Source: Actinomycetes bacterium (GTDB taxonomy: Bacteria > Actinomycetota > Actinomycetes > Mycobacteriales > Mycobacteriaceae). Taken from it: 6,742 nucleotides of DNA. Of the stretch, positions 1 to 5,035 are shown in pieces (position 1 is the first letter of the stretch; every line of letters begins with the position of its first letter). The DNA lies in the NCBI GenBank assembly GCA_022600695.1, contig JAHZJY010000319.1:1-6742 (forward strand). Direction: 5' to 3'. Both the position numbers and the translations under genes were made by a program. The notes under the pieces were generated by a model. The model ran no database searches. It was not told the DNA's origin and worked only from the letters and a program-made list of their open reading frames with translations.

Positions 1-405
1 GCCAAGCCGACGCGAGCCGAATTGACCGTTCCGGTGGACTCCCTCGCGGTGCTCCGCGGCGAAGGCGGCGCCACGCCGCTGACCGGGCCCGCGAAGGGGA
101 TGGTCCGATCACAAGCGCTGAAGTCGTTGGACGCCAAGAGATATCCGCAGATCCAGTTCGTCGCCGCGGAGATCGCCAAAACCGCGGACGGCTACCGGCT
201 CAGCGGGACCGTCGAGATTCACGGTGTTTCCCGCCCCCAGCTGGTTGACCTGTCGCTCGAGGATCGCGGCGATGTCTGGGCGTTGTCGACCGAGTTCTCC
301 ATTGTCCAGAGCGACTTCGGTGTGAAGCCCTACTCGCTACTCATGGGCTCCCTCAGAGTCGCCGACGCGGTGACCATCGCCTTCACCGCGACGTACCCGA
401 AGTAA
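1..405 (+). CDS. YceI-family protein, 3' part (5' end outside window)
   Basis: The frame is open from base 1, and 134 residues are visible before the TAA. A TTG at 22-24 lies in frame but is internal to the family fold, so the true start lies upstream. The visible part carries YceI landmarks: a KSLDAKRYPQIQF segment, a GTVEIHGVSRPQ strand, and an FSIVQSDFGVKPY segment near the end. YceI domains are lipocalin-like beta-barrels that bind polyisoprenoid or other amphiphilic lipids, and they are usually about 170-200 residues, so roughly 40-60 residues are missing. Whether a signal peptide exists cannot be seen. The gene converges on ldtA with a 14-nt gap and no obvious terminator. Family assignment is firm; ligand and physiological role are unknown. 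Confidence 0.85.
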   Translation, partial: AKPTRAELTVPVDSLAVLRGEGGATPLTGPAKGMVRSQALKSLDAKRYPQIQFVAAEIAKTADGYRLSGTVEIHGVSRPQLVDLSLEDRGDVWALSTEFSIVQSDFGVKPYSLLMGSLRVADAVTIAFTATYPK

Positions 406-419
406 CCCACGGCGCGCTC

Positions 420-1175
420 TCAGTACTTGATGACCACCGGGTCGCCGATGCCGACCTGGTTGAAGTACCAGAGCGCGTTGCTGGGGCTGAGGTTGATACA
501 ACCATGGCTGACGTTGGCATAGCCCTGGGAACCGACCGACCACGGAGCCGAGTGCACGTAGACACCGCCCCAGGTGATCCGGATCGCATCGGTCACGTTG
601 AGCTTGTAACCTTCCGGATCGGACAGCGGGATACCGATGGTGCGCGAGTCCATCACCAGCGCCTTGGATTTCTCCAGCACGGTGAAACTGCCGACCGGTG
701 TCGCGAATCTCGGCTTGCCCATCGAGGCGGGCATCTGCCGCATGATCACACCGTCGATGCTGACGGTGAACGTGTGATTGGAGATGCTGCCGACTGCCAA
801 AACCGTGGATCCGGTGTCAAAGCTGCGTCGCTGCCCGCCCGCCAACAGGGTGATCCGGGAGTGGGCCGGCCAGAAACGGTCCGGCGTCCAGTGCACGACG
901 GTGTCGCTGCGCCATTCGAACCGACCGGTCATATCGGCCGGCGAGGTGACCCTGATGGTCCGCTCCGCGGCCGAACGATCGGCGATCGCCCGATGGAACG
1001 TCACGATGATGGGATGTGCGACACCAACCGTCTGCCCGTTGGCCGGCTGCACTGACGCCACCGCGCCGACCGCCACCGACGGCGCTATCGCGGCCACGCC
1101 GGCCGGCGCGGCGGCGACCAGGGTGAGCACCGCAATTCCCGCCGCGGCGAATGCCCGTCGAAGTCCTGTGACCAT
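420..1175 (-). CDS. ldtA: L,D-transpeptidase, LdtMt1/LdtA type
   Basis: This 251-residue secreted enzyme would form 3-3 cross-links in peptidoglycan, using tetrapeptide stems as acyl donors outside the membrane. An N-terminal hydrophobic segment (about residues 8-30) is a signal peptide or anchor, and there is no lipobox. A single bacterial Ig-like domain follows (about 36-122, beginning with ASVQPANGQTVGVAHP). The YkuD catalytic domain (about 125-251) has His208 in YVHSAPW and the SHGC motif with His224, nucleophile Cys226 and Asn228. The 251-aa length and Cys226 position match M. tuberculosis LdtMt1 (Rv0116c) as I recall it, whereas LdtMt2 is longer and has two Ig-like domains. The ATG is preceded by a purine-rich GGGGAAG ribosome-binding site. 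Paralogues exist in mycobacteria, but the single Ig domain supports LdtA. Confidence 0.94.
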   Translation of the reverse strand: MVTGLRRAFAAAGIAVLTLVAAAPAGVAAIAPSVAVGAVASVQPANGQTVGVAHPIIVTFHRAIADRSAAERTIRVTSPADMTGRFEWRSDTVVHWTPDRFWPAHSRITLLAGGQRRSFDTGSTVLAVGSISNHTFTVSIDGVIMRQMPASMGKPRFATPVGSFTVLEKSKALVMDSRTIGIPLSDPEGYKLNVTDAIRITWGGVYVHSAPWSVGSQGYANVSHGCINLSPSNALWYFNQVGIGDPVVIKY

Positions 1176-1220
1176 ATCTTCCCCTGGCTCCCGTCCTCGT
1201 CGAACCGGTCAGCAAACCAA

Positions 1221-1226
1221 AGTGTA
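1221..1226 (-). promoter_or_regulatory. Possible -10 element for ldtA
   Basis: Read on the minus strand this is TACACT, matching the mycobacterial TANNNT -10 pattern. It lies 45 nt upstream of the ldtA ATG and would give a leader of roughly 40 nt containing the GGGGAAG ribosome-binding site. I see no convincing -35 hexamer, which is common in mycobacteria. The call rests on motif and position only. Confidence 0.3.
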
Positions 1227-1293
1227 GATGCCGGCGGCGTACCGCATAGTTCTCTCCACCCAGTTTTCTCTACTCACTGGTCTACTTCAGCGA

Positions 1294-1317
1294 AACGCCG
1301 AGCGGCGTTACAACGCC
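1294..1317. promoter_or_regulatory. Candidate operator: three alternating AACGCC half-sites
   Basis: AACGCC (1294-1299), GGCGTT (1304-1309) and AACGCC (1312-1317) form two overlapping perfect inverted repeats that share the middle half-site, with spacers of 4 and 2 nt. The array ends 20 nt before the ATG of the AhpD-like gene. It covers the place where a -35 element would sit for the -10 candidate at 1325-1330, so a dimeric repressor bound here would block transcription. The regulator is not identifiable from this window. A hairpin in DNA or RNA is an alternative reading, but the triple arrangement favours protein binding. Confidence 0.45.
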
Positions 1318-1324
1318 CGGACGA

Positions 1325-1330
1325 TAAGGT
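1325..1330 (+). promoter_or_regulatory. Candidate -10 element for a leaderless AhpD-like transcript
   Basis: TAAGGT matches TANNNT and is separated from the ATG at 1338 by 7 nt, so transcription would begin at or next to the A of the start codon. The same bases include AAGG, which could instead act as a weak Shine-Dalgarno sequence at a 7-8 nt spacing. Sequence alone does not separate the two readings. Confidence 0.4.
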
Positions 1331-1337
1331 TCCGGAT

Positions 1338-1700
1338 ATGAGCGAAACCGGCCACAACCACGGCATCCTGAACGACCTGCGCCCGCAACACCGTGCACTA
1401 CGGCAGCAGATCCCGGACGTCTACCGGGCGTTCAACGATCTCAGCGGCGCGGCGTTGGGCGACGGCGCGCTGCCCACCAAGGTCAAGGAACTGATGGCCA
1501 TGACGATCGGAGTGGTACACGGCTGCGATGGCTGTATCGCTTCCCATGCCCGGGGCGCAGCGCGTGCCGGGGCCACCACGGCCGAAGCCGCTGATGCGAT
1601 CGGCGTCGCGATTCTCATGCAGGGCGGGCCGGCCACGGTGTACGGGGCCCGCGCCTACACGGCGTTTTGCGAGTTCGCCGATACCGAACCGAGGGGCTGA
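1338..1700 (+). CDS. Carboxymuconolactone decarboxylase / AhpD-like protein
   Basis: This 120-residue protein is an all-helical CMD-fold domain (about residues 20-115). The active-site motif is Glu51, Cys63-x2-Cys66 and His70 in KELMAMTIGVVHGCDGCIASH. The spacing E-x11-C-x2-C-x3-H equals that of the AhpD catalytic set, which supports a thiol peroxidase or disulfide-reductase role over ring-lactone decarboxylation. Such proteins usually oligomerise in the cytoplasm. The short N-terminus is His-containing (GHNHG). No peroxiredoxin (ahpC-like) partner lies in the window, so physiological substrate and reductant are open. The gene is monocistronic in appearance: a promoter/operator region lies upstream and a strong hairpin overlaps its stop codon. 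Other Cys-pair CMD proteins of unknown substrate fit equally well. Confidence 0.87.
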   Translation: MSETGHNHGILNDLRPQHRALRQQIPDVYRAFNDLSGAALGDGALPTKVKELMAMTIGVVHGCDGCIASHARGAARAGATTAEAADAIGVAILMQGGPATVYGARAYTAFCEFADTEPRG

Positions 1701-1726
1701 GCCCCCCTGCGGGCTAAGCCCCTCGG
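1689..1726. terminator. Bidirectional hairpin terminator between the AhpD-like gene and fdxA
   Basis: A perfect 10-bp stem, CCGAGGGGCT (1689-1698) with AGCCCCTCGG (1717-1726), continues after one mismatch into an inner 5-bp stem, AGCCC with GGGCT, with a 6-nt loop. The left arm includes the T of the AhpD-like gene's TGA stop codon. No U-tract follows on either strand, as is usual for actinobacterial terminators. Lying between convergent stop codons, it can serve both genes. Confidence 0.75.
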
Positions 1727-1738
1727 GTGGCGGAACGC

Positions 1739-2077
1739 TCAGGCGCGCGGCAACCCGGCGACCATCGGGGTGTCCACACCGACCGCGCCGACGCCGACGG
1801 CACCGCCCGGGGTGCCCAACGGAACCTCGTGGCCGGGCAGGACCTCGGTGAAGAACGCGGCGTTATCGACGAGGAACTTGCGCTCGCCTTCCGGCAGGTC
1901 GTCTTCGTAGTAGATGGCGTCGACCTCGCACAGCAGTCGGCAGGCGCCGCAGTCCACGCACTCCTCGGCGTTGATGTACATGGTCCGGTCGCCCTCGTAG
2001 ATGCAGTCGACCGGGCATTCGGCCGCGCACGCCTTGTGCTTGACGTCCACACATGCGCTGGTGATCACATAGGTCAT
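1739..2077 (-). CDS. fdxA: 7Fe ferredoxin, FdxA type ([3Fe-4S][4Fe-4S])
   Basis: This 112-residue cytoplasmic electron carrier begins MTYVITSACVDVKHKAC. By analogy with Azotobacter-type 7Fe ferredoxins, Cys9, Cys17 and Cys50 would hold the [3Fe-4S] cluster and Cys21, Cys40, Cys43 and Cys46 the [4Fe-4S] cluster, with Cys25 an extra conserved cysteine. The CPVDCIYEG and EECVDCGAC blocks are intact. The C-terminal tail (LPGHEVPLGTPGG, then GVDTP) resembles M. tuberculosis FdxA (Rv2007c) more than FdxC. There is no good Shine-Dalgarno sequence; a TANNNT hexamer lies 7 nt upstream, so the mRNA may be leaderless. A DosR-like box lies 57 nt upstream of the ATG, matching the known hypoxia induction of fdxA. 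Redox partners are unproven; P450s such as the one at 5610 are possible. Confidence 0.92.
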   Translation of the reverse strand: MTYVITSACVDVKHKACAAECPVDCIYEGDRTMYINAEECVDCGACRLLCEVDAIYYEDDLPEGERKFLVDNAAFFTEVLPGHEVPLGTPGGAVGVGAVGVDTPMVAGLPRA

Positions 2078-2084
2078 GACCGAA

Positions 2085-2090
2085 ACGGTA
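2085..2090 (-). promoter_or_regulatory. Candidate -10 element for leaderless fdxA
   Basis: On the minus strand this reads TACCGT, a TANNNT match separated from the fdxA ATG by 7 nt. Transcription would start at about the A of the ATG. The absence of a plausible ribosome-binding site in front of fdxA agrees. The DosR-like palindrome would then be centred about 66 nt upstream of the start site. Confidence 0.45.
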
Positions 2091-2133
2091 TCTGTGACCT
2101 GCCGTACCAGAAACGGGTAGAAGGCCCGCCGTC

Positions 2134-2153
2134 GCGGGGACCAAAGTCCTCAG
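2134..2153. promoter_or_regulatory. DosR (DevR) box upstream of fdxA
   Basis: The core GGGGACCAAAGTCCTC contains GGGAC and AGTCC arms around the centre. Over the 20-bp M. tuberculosis consensus TTSGGGACTWWAGTCCCSAA I count 15 matches, and the two sets of central bases most important for contact are kept. It lies between the stop codon of the membrane-protein gene and the fdxA start, with both genes on the minus strand. A second, poor site (GGGCCT on the minus strand, about 2121-2126) lies roughly two helical turns closer to fdxA, where tandem DosR boxes are often spaced; I treat that one as speculative. DosR itself is not in this window. Confidence 0.6.
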
Positions 2154-2164
2154 TTTCGCCGGTC

Positions 2165-2728
2165 TCAGCCGCGCAACTGCCCGGTGACGTCGACGAAACC
2201 AGCATCGTCGGTTCGATGATCGGTCAAGGTGCGGCACTCCCCGGAGATCTGCAACACACCACGTCCGGGAATGTCGGGGTCGCGATAGTAGACGGCGGTC
2301 ATCCCGTCCCGTGCCAGCGTCCGGCCCCCGGGGTGCCGGTTGGGCGGCAGTCCCTCCCGCCAGCCCCGCGACTTCATCGCAGCGGCGATCCGGCGAAAGT
2401 AACCGGGTGTCTCGGTGATGCTGGGCACATCGAAGCTCAGGTAGAGACTGCCCTGATAGGGCGGTTCGCCGTTGCTGCTGCAGGACATCAGCAGGTAGGT
2501 GGCGGTGGGAGTCGCCATCCGGCCCGCCATGACGAACAGCCGGGCCGAATCGAGAACCTGCTGCCTGGCCTGATCTTCGGTCAGTGCATCAACCGGCGCG
2601 GCGGCCGCGCCCCGCAGGTCGTAGATCCGATGCGCGACAACGAAAGCCACCCCGAACGTCAGCGACGTGAGCAGGGCCGCGGCAATCAGGGCGATCGCCC
2701 TTTTGGACCGTAAAGCGGTGCTGTCCAT
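2165..2728 (-). CDS. Conserved actinobacterial one-pass membrane protein, function unknown
   Basis: This 187-residue protein has basic residues (RSKR, 7-10), then one strong transmembrane helix (about 11-33, AIALIAAALLTSLTFGVAFVV), so the rest should lie outside the cytoplasm. The extracytoplasmic part (about 50-187) has a helix-like start (TEDQARQQVLDSARLF), then MSCSSNGEPPYQGSLYL, a PGYFRRIAAAMKSRGW helix, and a C-terminal ISGECRTLTDH strand. It contains only two cysteines, Cys83 and Cys165, which could form a disulfide. I recognise the general pattern from mycobacterial conserved membrane proteins but cannot name a domain or function. A TANNNT hexamer lies 9 nt upstream of the ATG. It is in the same orientation as fdxA with an 87-nt gap that holds the DosR-like box, so the two are probably transcribed separately. 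Confidence 0.8.
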   Translation of the reverse strand: MDSTALRSKRAIALIAAALLTSLTFGVAFVVAHRIYDLRGAAAAPVDALTEDQARQQVLDSARLFVMAGRMATPTATYLLMSCSSNGEPPYQGSLYLSFDVPSITETPGYFRRIAAAMKSRGWREGLPPNRHPGGRTLARDGMTAVYYRDPDIPGRGVLQISGECRTLTDHRTDDAGFVDVTGQLRG

Positions 2729-2737
2729 GTCCCACTT

Positions 2738-2743
2738 ATGCTA
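2738..2743 (-). promoter_or_regulatory. Possible -10 element for the membrane-protein gene
   Basis: TAGCAT on the minus strand fits TANNNT and ends 9 nt before the ATG at 2728, giving a leaderless or almost leaderless mRNA. An alternative is translation from the weak purine run GTGGGA directly before the ATG. No -35 element is evident. Confidence 0.3.
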
Positions 2744-2827
2744 CTGCCGCAGCCGATGGCACCGGATACGGATCGTGTTACGGTCGGGCCGAATCGCGAG
2801 GCCCAAGCTGGCCCTGAAAGAGGCCCC

Positions 2828-2833
2828 AGGAGG
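2828..2833 (+). promoter_or_regulatory. Strong Shine-Dalgarno fixing the SnoaL-like start
   Basis: A perfect AGGAGG lies 4 nt before the ATG at 2838. It is the strongest ribosome-binding site in the window and decides this start over in-frame upstream codons such as GTG at 2775 or ATG at 2667. The ATG at 2667 would lie inside the divergent membrane-protein gene. Confidence 0.8.
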
Positions 2834-2837
2834 CCCG

Positions 2838-3368
2838 ATGACCGATCCCGCGCTCGCCCAGAGACTCGATGCCATCTTCAACGCCCATATGGACGCCGAG
2901 CTGGCCGGCGATCTCGATGAGACAATGGCAACGATGGCGCCCCAGCCACACCTGGTCAATATCCCGACCATGGTCGGCGGTCAGGGCCCGACCGGTGTCA
3001 GGAACTTCTACGCGAGGCGCCTGATCGGGCAGTTCTTCCCCCCGGACGTGATCTTCGAGACAATTTCGCGCACCTACAGCGAAGTACGGCTCGTCGACGA
3101 ACTGATCATCTCCTTCACCCACACTCACACCATCGACTGGATGCTGCCCGGCGTCGAACCCACGGGGCGACGCGTCGAAGTCGTATTCGTCGTGATCGTC
3201 GGTATCGATGGCGGCCGGGTCTCCTATGAACACATCCTGTGGGATCAGGCGAATGTGCTGGTTCAGATCGGTCTGCTCGATCCAACTGATCTGCCGGTGA
3301 CCGGCGCGGGCGCCGCGGCCAAACTGCGGGATCCGAGCCTGCCCGATCCGTTCTTCTCCGAGAGCTGA
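2838..3368 (+). CDS. SnoaL-like / NTF2-fold protein
   Basis: This 176-residue protein has no signal peptide and should be cytoplasmic. The pattern is that of an NTF2-like cone: an N-terminal helix pair (about 5-35, ending in DLDETMATMAPQPHLVNIPT), a helix with GPTGVRNFYARRLIGQFFP (50-68), then long strands (72-98, 110-123) and a closing strand, GRVSYEHILWDQANVLVQIGLL (126-147). The family contains polyketide cyclases, steroid isomerases, limonene-epoxide-hydrolase-like enzymes and non-enzymatic binding proteins. His38, the acidic residues around 82-89, and His132 are candidate pocket residues, but I cannot assign a reaction. The C-terminal extension beyond residue 148 (TGAGAAAKLRDPSLPDPFF) is typical of a larger SnoaL-like subgroup. 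The gene appears monocistronic and ends in a hairpin. Confidence 0.82.
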   Translation: MTDPALAQRLDAIFNAHMDAELAGDLDETMATMAPQPHLVNIPTMVGGQGPTGVRNFYARRLIGQFFPPDVIFETISRTYSEVRLVDELIISFTHTHTIDWMLPGVEPTGRRVEVVFVVIVGIDGGRVSYEHILWDQANVLVQIGLLDPTDLPVTGAGAAAKLRDPSLPDPFFSES

Positions 3369-3394
3369 TCCGGCCGCCTCCGACACGGCCGGAT
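3368..3394 (+). terminator. Hairpin terminator after the SnoaL-like gene
   Basis: ATCCGGCCG (3368-3376) and CGGCCGGAT (3386-3394) form a perfect 9-bp stem with a 9-nt loop, starting on the last base of the TGA stop codon. No strong U-tract follows (GTGTTCCC). Its place right after the stop and 56 nt before pepA suggests it separates the SnoaL-like transcript from pepA. Confidence 0.65.
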
Positions 3395-3450
3395 GTGTTC
3401 CCGACCGGACAGAGTGCCGTTTTCCCGGATTATCAGGCACAGTTGTAGGT

Positions 3451-4539
3451 ATGGATTCCACACGTCCACGCCGCTGGGGCCGTCGGGCGCGCCGGGTACC
3501 CGGCGTGCTGGCTACGTTGACGCTGCTCGCCGGTCTCGTCGCCGCGCCCGCCATCGCTGCCCCCGGGGCCACCGGACCGGCTCCGCGTGCGCCACTGGAC
3601 CAGTCCGCACTGCTCAGCCAGGTCGTGCCCGGACTGGTCGATATCAATACCTCGCTGGGCTACCAGGGGGCCGTCGGGACCGGCACCGGGATCGTGATCG
3701 ACCCCAGTGGTGAGGTGCTGACCAACAACCACGTCATCGAGGGCGCCACCGAGATCACCGCCATCAGCCTGGCCAACAGCGTGTCCTATCCGGTCGACGT
3801 GATCGGTTTCGATCGCGCCAACGACATCGCGCTGGTTCGGCTTCGCGGTGCCGGTGGTCTGCCGACGGCGAACCTGGGTACCTCCTCGACGGTGGTCGTC
3901 GGTGATCCGATCGCCGCCATCGGCAATTCCAACGGACCCGGTGCACCGCCCTCCTATGCACCGGGCGCGGTGACCCAACTGGGCGCGTCGGTCCGTGCCT
4001 CCGACGAATCCGGCGGCGGGACCAGGGAGCTGTACGACCTCATCCGGGTGGCCGCCGACATCCGCCCCGGCGACTCCGGGGGGCCGATGGTCAACAGTGC
4101 CGGTCAGGTGGTTGGGGTCACCGTGGCAGCGACACTGACCTACCGGATGGGTGGGGTAACCGGCGGCGAGGGCTTCGCCATCCCGATCGACCGCGCGATG
4201 GCCATCGCCAACCAGATCCGCTCAGGAGTCCCGTCGGACTCGATCCACCTCGGTGACAGCGCGTTCATCGGCGTGGGCATCGCCGATGCACCATTGTTGG
4301 GCGGACCGCCGGGCGCTGTGGTGCGCCAGGTGCTGCCGGACACACCGGCAAGCCTGATCGGTTTGTTCGCGGGAGACCTCATCATCGCGGTCGACGGAGT
4401 TCCGGTGAACTCGGCCGCCGATCTCTCCAACCTGATGGATCGGCGCAGACCTGGCGACACCATCATGCTGAGCTGGATCGATCGCGCAGGCGCCCCGCGC
4501 GGCGCACCGTTGACCCTGGCGAAGGGGCCAGTCGGCTGA
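3451..4539 (+). CDS. pepA: Secreted trypsin-like serine protease with PDZ domain, PepA (Mtb32A)
   Basis: This 362-residue protein closely matches M. tuberculosis PepA (Rv0125, Mtb32A, about 355 aa), a secreted HtrA-like protease and known antigen. The N-terminus is very basic (RPRRWGRRARR) before a hydrophobic core (about 17-33), with likely cleavage after AIA at 36/37. The protease domain covers about 50-260, with triad His94 in TNNHV, Asp125 in NDIALV and Ser209 in GDSGGP. One PDZ domain follows (about 272-355), with AVVRQVLPDTPAS and GDLIIAVDGVPVNS. The intact triad predicts an active enzyme; natural substrates are not known to me. There is no Shine-Dalgarno sequence at a proper distance: AGGT abuts the ATG. 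Its last codons form half of an inverted repeat with the convergent SRPBCC gene. M. tuberculosis pepA and ldtA are also fairly near each other (Rv0125, Rv0116c) but with other genes between. Confidence 0.94.
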   Translation: MDSTRPRRWGRRARRVPGVLATLTLLAGLVAAPAIAAPGATGPAPRAPLDQSALLSQVVPGLVDINTSLGYQGAVGTGTGIVIDPSGEVLTNNHVIEGATEITAISLANSVSYPVDVIGFDRANDIALVRLRGAGGLPTANLGTSSTVVVGDPIAAIGNSNGPGAPPSYAPGAVTQLGASVRASDESGGGTRELYDLIRVAADIRPGDSGGPMVNSAGQVVGVTVAATLTYRMGGVTGGEGFAIPIDRAMAIANQIRSGVPSDSIHLGDSAFIGVGIADAPLLGGPPGAVVRQVLPDTPASLIGLFAGDLIIAVDGVPVNSAADLSNLMDRRRPGDTIMLSWIDRAGAPRGAPLTLAKGPVG

Positions 4540-4573
4540 TCTCGATTGTCGACGTCCGGTCTGCTCAGCCGAC
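4531..4573. terminator. Inverted repeat formed by the 3' ends of two convergent genes
   Basis: GTCGGCTGA (4531-4539) and TCAGCCGAC (4565-4573) are perfect 9-bp inverted copies separated by 25 nt. Each arm is the last two codons plus the stop codon of one gene: pepA and the minus-strand SRPBCC gene both end Val-Gly-stop with identical codons. The RNA from either strand could fold into a 9-bp stem, so this is a candidate bidirectional terminator. The long loop and lack of a U-tract make it weaker than the hairpin at 1689-1726. Confidence 0.45.
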
Positions 4574-4960
4574 CAGACGGTCGATCCGGACCAGGGCCGC
4601 CGCGCACACCGGCAGGTAAGCCATCGCCCACCAGGGCACCTCGAAGCGGACCCGGCACCCATCCGCGGTACCGGTCACCTGGTGGCCGGTGGCCGGTACC
4701 CCGGCCACCGCCCAGGTCCAGCGGTGACCGGCGTCGAACTCGGTGACGGTGAACGGCAGCCGAACACCCGCGACCGTCCAGACCGTTCCCCTGGCACCCG
4801 GATGCAACTGCCGGCCGCCACTGTCCAATTCTGCGCGCCGCACCGACGGTCCCCACCGCGGCCATTCGCGAACATCGATCAACAGCTTCCACACCACTTC
4901 GGGCGGGACGTCGATATGCCGGTCGACATGGGCGGTGGGCGGCCACAGCGCTATCCCCAT
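4565..4960 (-). CDS. SRPBCC-family (START-like) protein, small
   Basis: This 131-residue protein should be cytoplasmic. The helix-grip fold is suggested by an N-terminal strand (HVDRHIDVPP, 11-20), the characteristic first helix VVWKLLIDVREWPRWGPSV (22-40), and later strands (GTVWTVAGVRLPFTVTEF, then HRWTWAVAGVPATGHQVTGT). The C-terminal helix (MAYLPVCAAALVRIDRLV) closes the pocket. It is somewhat shorter than the usual 140-150 residues. Such proteins bind hydrophobic ligands or act as cyclases/dehydratases; nothing here identifies a ligand. I chose the ATG at 4960 because a TANNNT hexamer lies 7 nt upstream; an in-frame ATG at 4984 would add eight residues. It is divergent from a second SRPBCC gene with a 106-nt shared region and converges on pepA. 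Confidence 0.8.
   Translation of the reverse strand: MGIALWPPTAHVDRHIDVPPEVVWKLLIDVREWPRWGPSVRRAELDSGGRQLHPGARGTVWTVAGVRLPFTVTEFDAGHRWTWAVAGVPATGHQVTGTADGCRVRFEVPWWAMAYLPVCAAALVRIDRLVG
4667..4709. repeat. Overlapping inverted repeats inside the SRPBCC coding region
   Basis: Arms 4667-4679 (GGTACCGGTCACC) and 4688-4700 (GGTGGCCGGTACC) pair at 12 of 13 positions across an 8-nt spacer. Part of the second arm (GGTGGCCGG, 4688-4696) also pairs perfectly with CCGGCCACC (4701-4709) across a 4-nt loop. A copy of GGTGGCCGG at 4681-4689 overlaps it. The two hairpins are mutually exclusive. The stretch is fully coding on the minus strand, so GC-rich codon choice could account for it. Confidence 0.4.
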
Positions 4961-4967
4961 GGGCGGA

Positions 4968-4973
4968 ACGCTA
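4968..4973 (-). promoter_or_regulatory. Candidate -10 element for the leaderless minus-strand SRPBCC gene
   Basis: TAGCGT on the minus strand matches TANNNT and is separated from the ATG at 4960 by 7 nt. No Shine-Dalgarno sequence is seen before this ATG (TTCCGCCC), which agrees with a leaderless start. If it is used, the alternative ATG at 4984 would lie upstream of the transcript. Confidence 0.45.
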
Positions 4974-5035
4974 CAGCCGCCCATCCCGGCAGCGATCGAC
5001 CCGGCACGCGGGCACTCCCCGGCCGTATCCCGCCG

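Noticed and set aside
22..24. TTG as start codon of the YceI-family gene
   Set aside because: The frame is open through the window edge with coding-like residues, and the YceI fold needs more N-terminal sequence.
398..428. AAGTA/TACTT 5-bp pair between the YceI and ldtA ends as a terminator
   Set aside because: The stem is short and AT-rich with a long loop, too weak to call in a 14-nt convergent gap.
1727..2713. 328-residue open frame on the plus strand across fdxA and the membrane-protein gene
   Set aside because: It runs antisense to two well-supported genes and through their intergenic region. It shows no domain and a low-complexity composition.
2667..2837. Extended N-terminus of the SnoaL-like protein from the ATG at 2667
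   Set aside because: It would overlap the divergent membrane-protein gene, and the added residues do not look like part of the fold. A perfect AGGAGG marks the ATG at 2838.
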